Positions 33,116 through 41,259 of a stretch of DNA of 54,035 nucleotides are shown here, piece after piece. Each line of letters starts with the position of its first letter. Within the stretch, counting starts at the first letter, position 1. This DNA is from Marisimplicoccus sp965655775. GTDB taxonomy: Bacteria > Bacteroidota > Bacteroidia > Flavobacteriales > Flavobacteriaceae. The notes under the pieces are model-generated. The model searched no databases. It was not told the DNA's origin and saw nothing but the letters and a program-made list of their open reading frames with translations. Both the position numbers and the translations under genes were made by a program. The stretch covers positions 1 to 54,035 of the forward strand of contig CBFHHV010000007.1 of NCBI GenBank assembly GCA_965655775.1. The letters are read 5' to 3'.

Positions 33116-34000
33116 TTTATAGCCATTTTTCTCATAAAAGATTTCTTTAACCATCCCATCAACTAGGCCTATCTTTGGAACAAACATTTTATTAGAACTT
33201 ACTGACTCCATAGTCAAAATAAATATTTTTAATGCTGGTATTATTACGTCAGCTCTATCAGGATTTAGATTATACTTAATCATTCTCTCTTTGTAGCTAT
33301 GTAGTTTTACATTGTTAAGTAGATCTTTTACAGAGAGATATGAAATCGGTTTACCAGTTTTGGTGCCTGTCATTGTCTGTATTTTATTAATATTTCCTCC
33401 TGTTGCAAATAACTTGACTTTATCATTTTGGTCAATATTTGATTTTAACCATTTCTCTATCTCACCTATGGTTGAGGGATTTTTTGAATTACTTAGAAGC
33501 CTCACCGTACCAATTTTAAATGACTTAGATTTTTTATCTACGCCTCTTCTTAAAATAGAGTATTCGGTACTCCCACCTCCAACGTCAACATATAAGTAAG
33601 TCTTATTAAATTCTAATTTAGATAATGGATTACCTTTGGCTATAATTTTAGCTTCTTTTAGACCATTAATTAAATTGATTTTTAAACCCGATGTTTCTTC
33701 AACCTCAGAAATTACATTTAAGGAGTTTTTTGACTCTCTTAGAGCTGAGGTGGCATATATTTGATATTCATCTACATTATGGACTCTCATCATATATTTA
33801 AATGAGATGAGTGCTTCAGAAAGCGTTTTAATCTTTTTATCTGAGATTATACCATCATTAAAAGAGTCTTCTCCTAGTCTTATAGGCAATCTTTGATAAG
33901 AATTTTTTTGAAATATTTCTTGATTTTCTGATTGAATCACATAACAAATTAGCATTCTAACAGCATTGGATCCAATATCAATAGCAGCAATCTTTTTCAA
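33104..34000 (-). CDS. ppx: Exopolyphosphatase / Ppx-GppA family phosphatase
   Basis: ASKHA-fold enzyme that would hydrolyse terminal phosphate from polyphosphate, or pppGpp to ppGpp. The N-terminal AAIDIGSNAVRML (5-17) and the second phosphate loop VDVGGGSTEYSI (about 138-149) are intact. At 298 residues it is the short N-terminal-domain form without the HD-like extension of E. coli Ppx. It abuts ppk1 (stop codon next to start), so synthesis and degradation of polyphosphate are encoded together, which favours exopolyphosphatase over pppGpp hydrolase. Confidence 0.88.
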   Translation of the reverse strand: MKKIAAIDIGSNAVRMLICYVIQSENQEIFQKNSYQRLPIRLGEDSFNDGIISDKKIKTLSEALISFKYMMRVHNVDEYQIYATSALRESKNSLNVISEVEETSGLKINLINGLKEAKIIAKGNPLSKLEFNKTYLYVDVGGGSTEYSILRRGVDKKSKSFKIGTVRLLSNSKNPSTIGEIEKWLKSNIDQNDKVKLFATGGNINKIQTMTGTKTGKPISYLSVKDLLNNVKLHSYKERMIKYNLNPDRADVIIPALKIFILTMESVSSNKMFVPKIGLVDGMVKEIFYEKNGYKLDP

Positions 34001-36043
34001 CTATTCTAAGATATTATTAAAATAATCATAAGTGTCCCATTGTGACCTTATTTTTTTATCTGAATTATCAACAAATTTATTTTGAGGTTCATTATTAATC
34101 AATCTAGTTTTTATATTATCCTCATCACTTATTTTAAGTGTTTCTAGTACTTGATTTTTAAGATCTTCTTGATATATTGGACATGCGACTTCAACTCTTT
34201 TCTCAATATTCCTTGTCATTAAGTCAGCTGAGGAAATGTATACTTTTTTATCACCTCCATTCTCAAAGACATAAACTCTTGAATGTTCAAGATATTTATC
34301 AACAACACTTTTAACCTCAATATTTTCACTGAGGCCTAATTTATTTGGAATTAGACAACATATTCCTCTGACTAACAATTTAACCTTAACGCCTGATCTA
34401 CTGGCCTCATATAGTTTATCAACAAATTTATAACTTGTAAAGCTATTTAACTTTAAAATAATTCCTCCTTTAAGGCCTTTTTTAACGTTATTTATTTCGT
34501 TATCAATTAAGTCAAATAGTTTTTTTGATGTATGGTGAGGTGAAACAATCAAGTGTTTATAATCAAGTATTTTATAATTAGATTGTAGGAAATCAAAGAC
34601 TTTATTTATTTCTTTTAATATTTTTTGATTAGATGTAAATAGAGTGAAGTCAGAATAAACTTTTGCTGTAGACTCATTAAAATTTCCAGTGCTAATAAAA
34701 CCATAGTATTTATTTTTTTTACTCTTAAACCTTTCAATTAAACAGATCTTTGAATGAACTTTTAGTCCTTTAACTCCATAAATTATATCAACACCAGCAG
34801 CTTTTAACTCTTGAGAAACCTTTATATTATTTTCTTCGTCAAATCTAGCCTGTAATTCTATCTGGACTAAAACTTTTTTTCCATTTTTAGCTGCATTTAT
34901 CAAACAACTTATCACATTAGATTTCTTTGATAGTCTGTACAATGTTATTTTAATAGATTTTACTGTCGGATCAATGGCTGACTGTCTTAAAATAGATATT
35001 AAATATGAAAATGAATGGTATGGAGTATACATAAGGTAATCTCTATCTATAAGTTGATCTAAAAGATTTGAGTCAATTTTAAAGTTATTAATATCTAAGG
35101 CTTTATCTTTTGGATATAAAAGGTCTGTTCTTCCTAAATCAGGAAAGTTCATATAGTCACTTCTATGATGATATTTTCCGCCTGGTATTAAACTATCATG
35201 AGAAGTAATTTTAATTTTTTTAATTAGATAATTTAATGTTCTTTCAGGAATAGATTTATCATAGACTAGTCTTACCGGGTTACTTATTTTTCTTTGATCT
35301 ACATACTGTTGAATTTTTTTTATGTAGCTTTTTGATAAATCCATATCATCAATATCTAGCTCTGCATCTCTTGTGATCTTCAACATATGTGCTTCTATAC
35401 TAGAGTAATTAAAAAAGCTAAATAAGATGTACAAGTTATATCTAATTATATCATCAATAAACATTATATATTGCTTATTATTTTTTTTAGGGAGGACTAC
35501 GAACCTACTAATATTCCTAGGTATTTCTACTAAAGCATATATATCATCAACATTTTCTAATCTAAGATTTGTAATTAGAAAAGCTTTATTATCATTAAAA
35601 TCATGATATTTATTATTTGAGAGTATGACTGTAACTAGTGATGGACTAATTCTTCTAATAAAATAATCTTTTAGGAATTCTTTGTGTGAATCTGGAACAT
35701 TATTTTCATCTAGAAATACTATATCTTCTTTACTTAGTGATTTTTCAATTGAATTAAGTATTAAAGAACTTTCAGACTGAAGATTTATAACTTTTGAAGT
35801 TATCTTATCTAGTAACTCTTTAGCTGCTATATTATCCTTGTTATTTTTATTTGAGGCTCTAGCATCAGCAATTCTCTTGATTGTTGCATATCTAACCTGA
35901 AAGAATTCATCAAGATTATTTGAGAATATACCAATAAATCTTAGCCTCTCTAATATTGGAACATCTTCATTAGACGCCTCTTGCAGTACCCTTGCATTAA
36001 AATCTAACCAGCTTAACTCTCTATTTATGTATTTAGATTCCAA
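34001..36043 (-). CDS. ppk1: Polyphosphate kinase 1
   Basis: Reversibly transfers the gamma phosphate of ATP to inorganic polyphosphate. N-terminal NRELSWLDFNARVLQEA (7-23) is diagnostic; the autophosphorylated histidine is H430 in KVHSK (E. coli H435), and the second conserved histidine lies in LEHSRVYVF near residue 600. Length 680 is normal. Its start overlaps the end of sixA by 11 bases and its stop abuts ppx, so sixA-ppk1-ppx are translationally linked. Confidence 0.96.
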   Translation of the reverse strand: MESKYINRELSWLDFNARVLQEASNEDVPILERLRFIGIFSNNLDEFFQVRYATIKRIADARASNKNNKDNIAAKELLDKITSKVINLQSESSLILNSIEKSLSKEDIVFLDENNVPDSHKEFLKDYFIRRISPSLVTVILSNNKYHDFNDNKAFLITNLRLENVDDIYALVEIPRNISRFVVLPKKNNKQYIMFIDDIIRYNLYILFSFFNYSSIEAHMLKITRDAELDIDDMDLSKSYIKKIQQYVDQRKISNPVRLVYDKSIPERTLNYLIKKIKITSHDSLIPGGKYHHRSDYMNFPDLGRTDLLYPKDKALDINNFKIDSNLLDQLIDRDYLMYTPYHSFSYLISILRQSAIDPTVKSIKITLYRLSKKSNVISCLINAAKNGKKVLVQIELQARFDEENNIKVSQELKAAGVDIIYGVKGLKVHSKICLIERFKSKKNKYYGFISTGNFNESTAKVYSDFTLFTSNQKILKEINKVFDFLQSNYKILDYKHLIVSPHHTSKKLFDLIDNEINNVKKGLKGGIILKLNSFTSYKFVDKLYEASRSGVKVKLLVRGICCLIPNKLGLSENIEVKSVVDKYLEHSRVYVFENGGDKKVYISSADLMTRNIEKRVEVACPIYQEDLKNQVLETLKISDEDNIKTRLINNEPQNKFVDNSDKKIRSQWDTYDYFNNILE

Positions 36044-36521
36044 TTTTTAAATTATTTAAAAAAGATGTTGGTTTCAAATTTATAATATCCGCCCAATTAT
36101 CAGATTCAAATTTTAATGAAAACCATCTCGAAGTTGGTAAATTTAAAATTTTATTTTCAGAAAAATAATTTGATATATCAGTAAATGCAGGGTTATGTCC
36201 AATTAATACAACTTCTGAGTAGTTATTATTAATAGTCTCTATAAAGTCAAATACCTTGTTATGGTCAAAAGTATATAGTTCATCACAAATATTAATTTTA
36301 TTTAAATTAATTGATAAAGTTCTAGATAATAAAACAGAAGTATATAAGGCTCTATTTGCAGAACTAGTGAATATTATTTCAGACGAAATAAAATGGTCTT
36401 TTGATAAATTAGCAATTTTTTTAATTTTTTCAATACCAATTTCACTTAGAGGCCTATTAATATCCTCTATATTATTTTCCCATGAAGACTTAGAATGCCT
36501 TAAAAAAGTTATTACCTTCAT
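36033..36521 (-). CDS. SixA-like histidine phosphatase
   Basis: Short (162 residues) member of the histidine phosphatase superfamily. The catalytic RHS motif is at residues 8-10 (nucleophile H9), followed by SSWENN, and the second catalytic histidine lies in VVLIGHNP (about residue 114). E. coli SixA dephosphorylates phosphohistidine proteins; here the neighbour ppk1 works through a phosphohistidine, but a direct link is only a suggestion. It starts immediately after the pdxH stop and overlaps ppk1 by 11 bases. Confidence 0.87.
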   Translation of the reverse strand: MKVITFLRHSKSSWENNIEDINRPLSEIGIEKIKKIANLSKDHFISSEIIFTSSANRALYTSVLLSRTLSINLNKINICDELYTFDHNKVFDFIETINNNYSEVVLIGHNPAFTDISNYFSENKILNLPTSRWFSLKFESDNWADIINLKPTSFLNNLKIGI

Positions 36522-37157
36522 CTAAGGTGATAAAATTTGAATATCCCATAAATCATCTGTTAGATAACAAATAATTCTATTATGAAGTCTATTTTTCCTT
36601 CCTTGCCAAAACTCAATTTCTTTAATTGACAATTCTATACCTCCCCAGTTATTAGGTCTTTTCAAATTTGATTCTTTATTTTCATTTAAAAATTTATTAT
36701 ACCTATCTAATAACTCTTGATAACTCTCAATTACTTGGCTTTGATTTGATACTATTGCAGCAGCTTGACTATTAAAGGGTCTTGAGCTAAAATATAAATC
36801 TGAGTAATTTTTATCTGATTTTTTTGCTGTTCCTTTAAAAATAACTTGTCTCTCTAAAGAGGGCCAATAAAATGAAGCACATAAATTAGGGTTATTTGAT
36901 AATGCTCTTCCCTTATTACTATCATAGTTTGTAAAGAAGACTAAACTTCTGTATTTAATCTCTTTTAAAAGAACAACTCTGGATGATGGCACGTTATCCT
37001 CAACAGTTGAAATTGTCATTGCATTAGGCTCAATTATTCCATCTGAACCTTCTGCATCTTTAAACCATTTTTTAAAGAATTCTATAGGATCATCTCCCAC
37101 ATCATTAATACTTAATGAGTCTTTATCATAAAATTTTCTATAGTTAAATAGTTTCAT
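36522..37157 (-). CDS. pdxH: Pyridoxamine 5'-phosphate oxidase
   Basis: FMN enzyme making pyridoxal 5'-phosphate from the pyridoxine or pyridoxamine phosphates. Seen: SSRVVLLKE (57-65), VFFTNYDSNKGRAL (73-86), RQVIFKGTAKK for FMN contacts, and the C-terminal EFWQGRKNRLHNR segment, which is the family's substrate/FMN signature. Length 211 is standard. It overlaps pyrB by 4 bases (ATGA). It supplies the cofactor used by several enzymes in the window, such as ThrC. Confidence 0.95.
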   Translation of the reverse strand: MKLFNYRKFYDKDSLSINDVGDDPIEFFKKWFKDAEGSDGIIEPNAMTISTVEDNVPSSRVVLLKEIKYRSLVFFTNYDSNKGRALSNNPNLCASFYWPSLERQVIFKGTAKKSDKNYSDLYFSSRPFNSQAAAIVSNQSQVIESYQELLDRYNKFLNENKESNLKRPNNWGGIELSIKEIEFWQGRKNRLHNRIICYLTDDLWDIQILSP

Positions 37158-38098
37158 TGTTCACTTATTGAGAAATTCATCTTCGATGCTAGTAAATAAA
37201 TAACAGCCATCCTTATGGCTACACCATTTTCTACTTGATCTAAAATAATTGAATTATTTGATTCTACAATTTCAGAGGTAATTTCTACACCTCTATTAAT
37301 TGGTCCAGGGTGAAGAATTAAGATATCTTTTTTTATATTATTTATTTTTGTAGTGTCAAGCCCATATAACATTGAATATTCTCTATCATTTGGAAAATAG
37401 GATTTTTCCATTCTTTCCTTTTGAACTCTTAAAACATTAACTGCATCGCACCACTTTAAGGCTTTTATTATATCTGTCTCAATTGATACATTAAGATTCT
37501 CAATTTCTCTTGGTATCAAACTTAAAGGACATGATATTTTAATATTTGCTCCTAAGAGATTAAGTGCATATATATTTGATAGAGCGACTCGAGAATGGAG
37601 TATATCTCCAACGATTAGTATGTTTTTATCTTTTAAATCACCTAAATGTTCAGTTAATGAAAAACAATCTAATAAAGCTTGAGTTGGATGCTCATGAGCA
37701 CCATCTCCTGCATTTATGATAGACGTATTAGTATTTTTAGATAATAGTAATGAAGATCCAGGGTTTGGGTGTCTTAAAACTATCATATCTACTTTCATAG
37801 CTAGTATATTATTAACTGTATCAGTTAAAGACTCTCCTTTCTTGACTGATGAAGATGAACTTGAAAAGTTTACAACATCTGCTCCTAATCTTTTTTGAGC
37901 TAATTCAAAAGATATTTTGGTTCTAGTACTATTCTCAAAAAATAAATTAGCAATTGTAATATCTCTAAGAGTAGGTACTTTTTTTATTGGTCTATTAATT
38001 ACCTCTTTAAAATGTATAGCAGTCTTAAATATTAAATTTATATCTGACTTTTTAAGAGATTTAATTCCTAAAAGATGATCTACACTTAGTTTATCCAT
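37154..38098 (-). CDS. pyrB: Aspartate carbamoyltransferase catalytic chain
   Basis: Joins carbamoyl phosphate and aspartate, the committed step of pyrimidine synthesis. Carbamoyl-phosphate motif STRTK (57-61) and HPTQALLD (near 138) are intact, with a C-terminal ILHPGPINRGVEI segment. Length 314 is standard for the catalytic chain; no pyrI regulatory chain is adjacent. It overlaps pyrR by one base (TAATG), so pyrR-pyrB are coupled, as in several bacteria. Confidence 0.96.
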   Translation of the reverse strand: MDKLSVDHLLGIKSLKKSDINLIFKTAIHFKEVINRPIKKVPTLRDITIANLFFENSTRTKISFELAQKRLGADVVNFSSSSSSVKKGESLTDTVNNILAMKVDMIVLRHPNPGSSLLLSKNTNTSIINAGDGAHEHPTQALLDCFSLTEHLGDLKDKNILIVGDILHSRVALSNIYALNLLGANIKISCPLSLIPREIENLNVSIETDIIKALKWCDAVNVLRVQKERMEKSYFPNDREYSMLYGLDTTKINNIKKDILILHPGPINRGVEITSEIVESNNSIILDQVENGVAIRMAVIYLLASKMNFSISEQ

Positions 38099-38634
38099 TA
38101 GTTTTCAATATATATTATATTATCCTTGGAATTTTCACCCCATACTACATTAACTCTGTCTCCTTTGAAAGTATCAATTTTTGCTCCACAATAATTAGCT
38201 TCAATTGGTATTTCCCTTTTATATCTTCTATCAATTAATACCAACAACTCTATTGAATTAGGTCTTCCATATGAATCCATAGATGACATAGCAGCTTTAA
38301 TACTCCTACCTGTAAAGAGAACATCATCTATCAATACAACATTTTTATTTTCAACTGAAAAGTTTATTTTGGTTGAACTTGCTGAAAGAGTTTTCTCAGA
38401 TCTCCTAAAATCATCTCTAAAAAAAGTAAAATCTAGAATACCACTTTTAATATCGATCGTAGGATATTCTTTATTAAATATTTCTAAAATCTTATCTATC
38501 AAAAAGGCACCCCTAGGTTGTAAACCTATTAAGACAGTATTATCAAAGTCCTTATGATTTTCAACTAATTGACATACAAGTCTATTTAGAATAATATCTA
38601 TTTTTTTTGAGTCTAAAAGAACTTTTTTTGACAT
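38098..38634 (-). CDS. pyrR: PyrR: uracil phosphoribosyltransferase / pyrimidine regulator family
   Basis: Type I phosphoribosyltransferase fold with the PRPP loop VVLIDDVLFTGRSIKAA (99-115). In Bacillus the protein binds pyr leader RNA and also has weak uracil phosphoribosyltransferase activity. Length 178 is right. Here the predicted leader before pyrR is only about 11 bases and the pyrR-pyrB junction overlaps, so there is no room for a PyrR-type attenuator. Enzymatic salvage, or another control mode, is more plausible than classical attenuation. A -7 box is present upstream. Confidence 0.92.
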   Translation of the reverse strand: MSKKVLLDSKKIDIILNRLVCQLVENHKDFDNTVLIGLQPRGAFLIDKILEIFNKEYPTIDIKSGILDFTFFRDDFRRSEKTLSASSTKINFSVENKNVVLIDDVLFTGRSIKAAMSSMDSYGRPNSIELLVLIDRRYKREIPIEANYCGAKIDTFKGDRVNVVWGENSKDNIIYIEN

Positions 38635-38649
38635 GATTATTAATTACAA

Positions 38650-38657
38650 CAAAAATA
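38650..38657 (-). promoter_or_regulatory. -7 box of pyrR-pyrB
   Basis: TATTTTTG (exact TAnnTTTG), 15 bases before the pyrR ATG; the predicted leader is about 11 bases. The nearest TTTG upstream is 25 bases away and overlaps the T-run of the rpsA terminator, so terminator and promoter are interleaved. A short direct repeat (AACTTAA twice) fills the spacer. Confidence 0.52.
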
Positions 38658-38682
38658 TGAATTTTAAGTTTTAAGTTTTAAA

Positions 38683-38712
38683 CAAAAAAAATCCTCAAAT
38701 AATTGAGGATTT
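38683..38712 (-). terminator. Intrinsic terminator after rpsA
   Basis: Perfect 10-bp stem (AAATCCTCAA at 38689-38698, TTGAGGATTT at 38703-38712), 4-base loop, then eight Ts on the minus strand. It starts 4 bases after the rpsA stop. It is the strongest terminator in the window, matching the strongest promoter. Confidence 0.88.
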
Positions 38713-38716
38713 AATT

Positions 38717-40546
38717 TTACTCTTCATCTTTTTTTTTGGATTTTTGTTCCTTTACATTATAACTTTCAGATTCATCATGAGGAAGATCGCTACTGTGAGT
38801 CTGAATATGTGAAACGACAACTCGCTTAAACTCTTTACTAAATTCAATGACTTTAAATTCTGCTATTTCACCTTTTGCAAGTTTAGAACCATCGGCTTTG
38901 TCTAGATGTCTTTGAGGACAAAATGCAGAGATATCATCATTAAAGTTAATTATTGCACCTTTATCAATTACCTCAGAAACTTCTGATTTATGAATAGTGT
39001 CAACTGCAAAGTCCTTTTCATATAAATCCCATGGATTATCTTTTGTCTGCTTATGTCCTAAGCTCAACTTCCTTCCTTCAACATCTAAGTCTAAAATAAT
39101 TACATCTATTTTATCCTCTAGTGATAAAAATTCTGATGGATGTTTTATTTTTTTTGTCCATGATAAATCAGATATGTAAATAAGTCCATCTATCCCCTCC
39201 TCTAATTCAATAAATACTCCAAAGTTTGTAAAATTTCTTACTGATCCTTTATGTTTAGAACCGATAGGGAACTTCTTTGTTATGTCTGTCCATGGGTCCT
39301 CTGATAATTGCTTCATGCCAAGGGACATCTTTCTTGACTCTCTATCCAAACTTAAGACAACAGCCTCAATATTATCTCCAACATTCACAAAATCTTGAGC
39401 ACTTCTAAGATGAGTAGACCAAGACATCTCAGATACATGGACAAGACCTTCAATACCCTCATCAATTTCAATAAATGCACCGTAGTCAGCAATAACAATA
39501 ACTTTACCAGTAACTTTAGAACCTTCCTTTACATCATCTCCTAATTTATCCCAAGGGTGATCTGTCAATTGTTTTAAACCTAGCTGAATTTTTGATTTGT
39601 CATCATCAAAATCAAGTATTACAACTTTAATCATTTGATCAAGCTCTAGTATTTCACTTGGGTGATTTATTCTACTCCAAGATAAATCTGTGATATGAAT
39701 CAAACCATCAACACCACCTAAGTCAATAAAAACACCATAAGAAGTCATATTTTTTACAGTCCCTTCAAGAACTTGACCTTTCTCAAGTTGACTTATGATG
39801 CCTTTCTTCTGTTCTTCAATATCAGCCTCAATTAATGCTTTGTGAGAAACAACTACATTTTTAAACTCATGGTTTATTTTAACAACTTTAAAATCCATGT
39901 TTTTATTAGTATACTGGTCATAGTCTCTTATTGGTTTAACATCAATTTGAGAACCAGGTAAAAAAGCTTCAATTCCAAACACATCAACAATCATTCCCCC
40001 TTTAGTTCTACACTTAACATAACCTTGAACAACTTCACCTTTATCGTGAGCATCATTAACCCTATCCCATGCCTTTATAACTCTTGCTTTTCTGTGAGAG
40101 AGAACTAATTGTCCAGATTTGTCTTCTCTTGTATCAACTATTACTTCAACCTTATCCCCAATTTTTAAATCTGGATTGTATCTAAATTCATTTTTTGAAA
40201 TAACACCTTCAGATTTTGCATTTATATCGATAATAACATCTTTTTCAGTTAGATGAATAACTTCACCTTGAATTATGTTATCATCTGATGTATCAACAAA
40301 ATTTTTCTCCACAAGCTTTTCAAATTCTTTAATTTGTTTTTCATCAAGCTCATCAATTCCTTCTTGATATTGATGCCAATTGAAGCTTGAAAGAAAATCA
40401 TCTTGAGGCTCAGTTTTTTTAGTAACGGTTTTTTTTGTGGAGGTCTTTTTAGTAGAAGCTTTCTTTGCAGTAGCTTTCTTTACAGTAGCTTTCATTGGTT
40501 TTTCAGACTCCTCAATATTAGTATTCACAATATTTTCTTCACTCAT
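38717..40546 (-). CDS. rpsA: 30S ribosomal protein S1
   Basis: Multi-OB-fold RNA-binding protein of the small subunit. About six S1 motifs can be picked out from residue 95 on, the clearest being the repeats with SYGVFIDLGGVDGLIHITDLSW, DYGAFIEIDEGIEGLVHVSEMSW and NFGVFIELEEGIDGLIYISDLSW style cores (shown only as recognisable patterns). I use the ATG at 40546 (609 residues); an in-frame TTG three codons upstream lies inside the -7 box and would not be transcribed. Odd feature: residues 20-44 are five tandem lysine-rich pentapeptides, like a histone H1 tail. It has its own strong promoter and terminator, downstream of lon-cmk. Confidence 0.96.
   Translation of the reverse strand: MSEENIVNTNIEESEKPMKATVKKATAKKASTKKTSTKKTVTKKTEPQDDFLSSFNWHQYQEGIDELDEKQIKEFEKLVEKNFVDTSDDNIIQGEVIHLTEKDVIIDINAKSEGVISKNEFRYNPDLKIGDKVEVIVDTREDKSGQLVLSHRKARVIKAWDRVNDAHDKGEVVQGYVKCRTKGGMIVDVFGIEAFLPGSQIDVKPIRDYDQYTNKNMDFKVVKINHEFKNVVVSHKALIEADIEEQKKGIISQLEKGQVLEGTVKNMTSYGVFIDLGGVDGLIHITDLSWSRINHPSEILELDQMIKVVILDFDDDKSKIQLGLKQLTDHPWDKLGDDVKEGSKVTGKVIVIADYGAFIEIDEGIEGLVHVSEMSWSTHLRSAQDFVNVGDNIEAVVLSLDRESRKMSLGMKQLSEDPWTDITKKFPIGSKHKGSVRNFTNFGVFIELEEGIDGLIYISDLSWTKKIKHPSEFLSLEDKIDVIILDLDVEGRKLSLGHKQTKDNPWDLYEKDFAVDTIHKSEVSEVIDKGAIINFNDDISAFCPQRHLDKADGSKLAKGEIAEFKVIEFSKEFKRVVVSHIQTHSSDLPHDESESYNVKEQKSKKKDEE
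40415..40489 (-). repeat. Five tandem 15-bp repeats encoding [AT]-x-x-K-K pentapeptides in S1
   Basis: Residues 20-44 of S1 read ATVKK, ATAKK, ASTKK, TSTKK, TVTKK: five consecutive pentapeptides from 15-base units. The basic, alanine/threonine-rich composition resembles histone H1-like tails. Confidence 0.85.
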
Positions 40547-40552
40547 AGAGCG

Positions 40553-40582
40553 CAAAAATATAATTAATTAAGTTATTGGCAA
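40553..40582 (-). promoter_or_regulatory. Strong promoter of rpsA
   Basis: Textbook Bacteroidota promoter: TTTTG ending at 40580, exactly 19 bases, then TATTTTTG (40553-40560). Only 6 bases separate the box from the ATG, so by the rnpB ruler the transcript has a leader of about 2 bases. Confidence 0.82.
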
Positions 40583-40601
40583 AATTAGATTAGTTTTTTA
40601 T

Positions 40602-41258
40602 CTAATCAGATTTAATTTTTTGAAGTATTTTATTAAAAACTTCATCAATTGATAGGTCTGATACATCAATTTTAAAAGCATCATCTGCTTTTCTTAGTGG
40701 AGCTATCTCTCTTGTTGAGTCAGTTTTGTCTCTAATTTTAATCTCTTCTTCAATGATATCAACTTTTACAGAATCATCATCTATTTGCTTATGCCTTCTT
40801 TCAGCTCTAATTCGTGGCTCGGCAATTAAGAAAAATTTAAAATCAGCATCAGGAAAGACAACAGTTCCAATATCTCTTCCATCAACAACTATTGAGTTTG
40901 ACTCAGCTGAATTTCTAAGTTGATCAAATACAAATTTTCTAATTTCAGGTTTTTTTGCATAGTTACTAACGTTTAAAGATACCTTGTGGCCTCTTATTTT
41001 ATTGGTGACATTATCATCATTGAGGAAAATTCTAAAATTTCCTTCACCATAATCTTGCTTAATACTGATTTGATTTAAGATTTCTTGTGAAATTTTTAAA
41101 TCGTGATTTACATTACTGTTTAAAAGATAAAGGGTGATAGCTCTGTAATATGCTCCGGAATCCCTGTATTTAAATCCTAAATGGTCGGCTATTTTCTTTG
41201 CTTGAGTACTCTTACCTGTTGATGCTTGTCCATCTATAGCAATAATTACTTTATCCAA
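40602..41258 (-). CDS. cmk: Cytidylate kinase
   Basis: Phosphorylates CMP and dCMP with ATP. P-loop GQASTGKST (9-17), GAYYRAITLY (37-46) for CMP, and VDGRDIGTVVFPDA (about 120-133) are all typical. Length 218 is normal. It starts one base downstream of the lon stop and lies 55 bases before rpsA; cmk next to rpsA is a widespread bacterial arrangement. Confidence 0.95.
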   Translation of the reverse strand: MDKVIIAIDGQASTGKSTQAKKIADHLGFKYRDSGAYYRAITLYLLNSNVNHDLKISQEILNQISIKQDYGEGNFRIFLNDDNVTNKIRGHKVSLNVSNYAKKPEIRKFVFDQLRNSAESNSIVVDGRDIGTVVFPDADFKFFLIAEPRIRAERRHKQIDDDSVKVDIIEEEIKIRDKTDSTREIAPLRKADDAFKIDVSDLSIDEVFNKILQKIKSD

Positions 41259-41259
41259 A

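Noticed and set aside
38635..38716. Possible PyrR attenuator or riboswitch upstream of pyrR
   Set aside because: The only hairpin is the rpsA terminator directly after the rpsA stop, and the -7 box lies downstream of it, leaving a leader too short for a switch.
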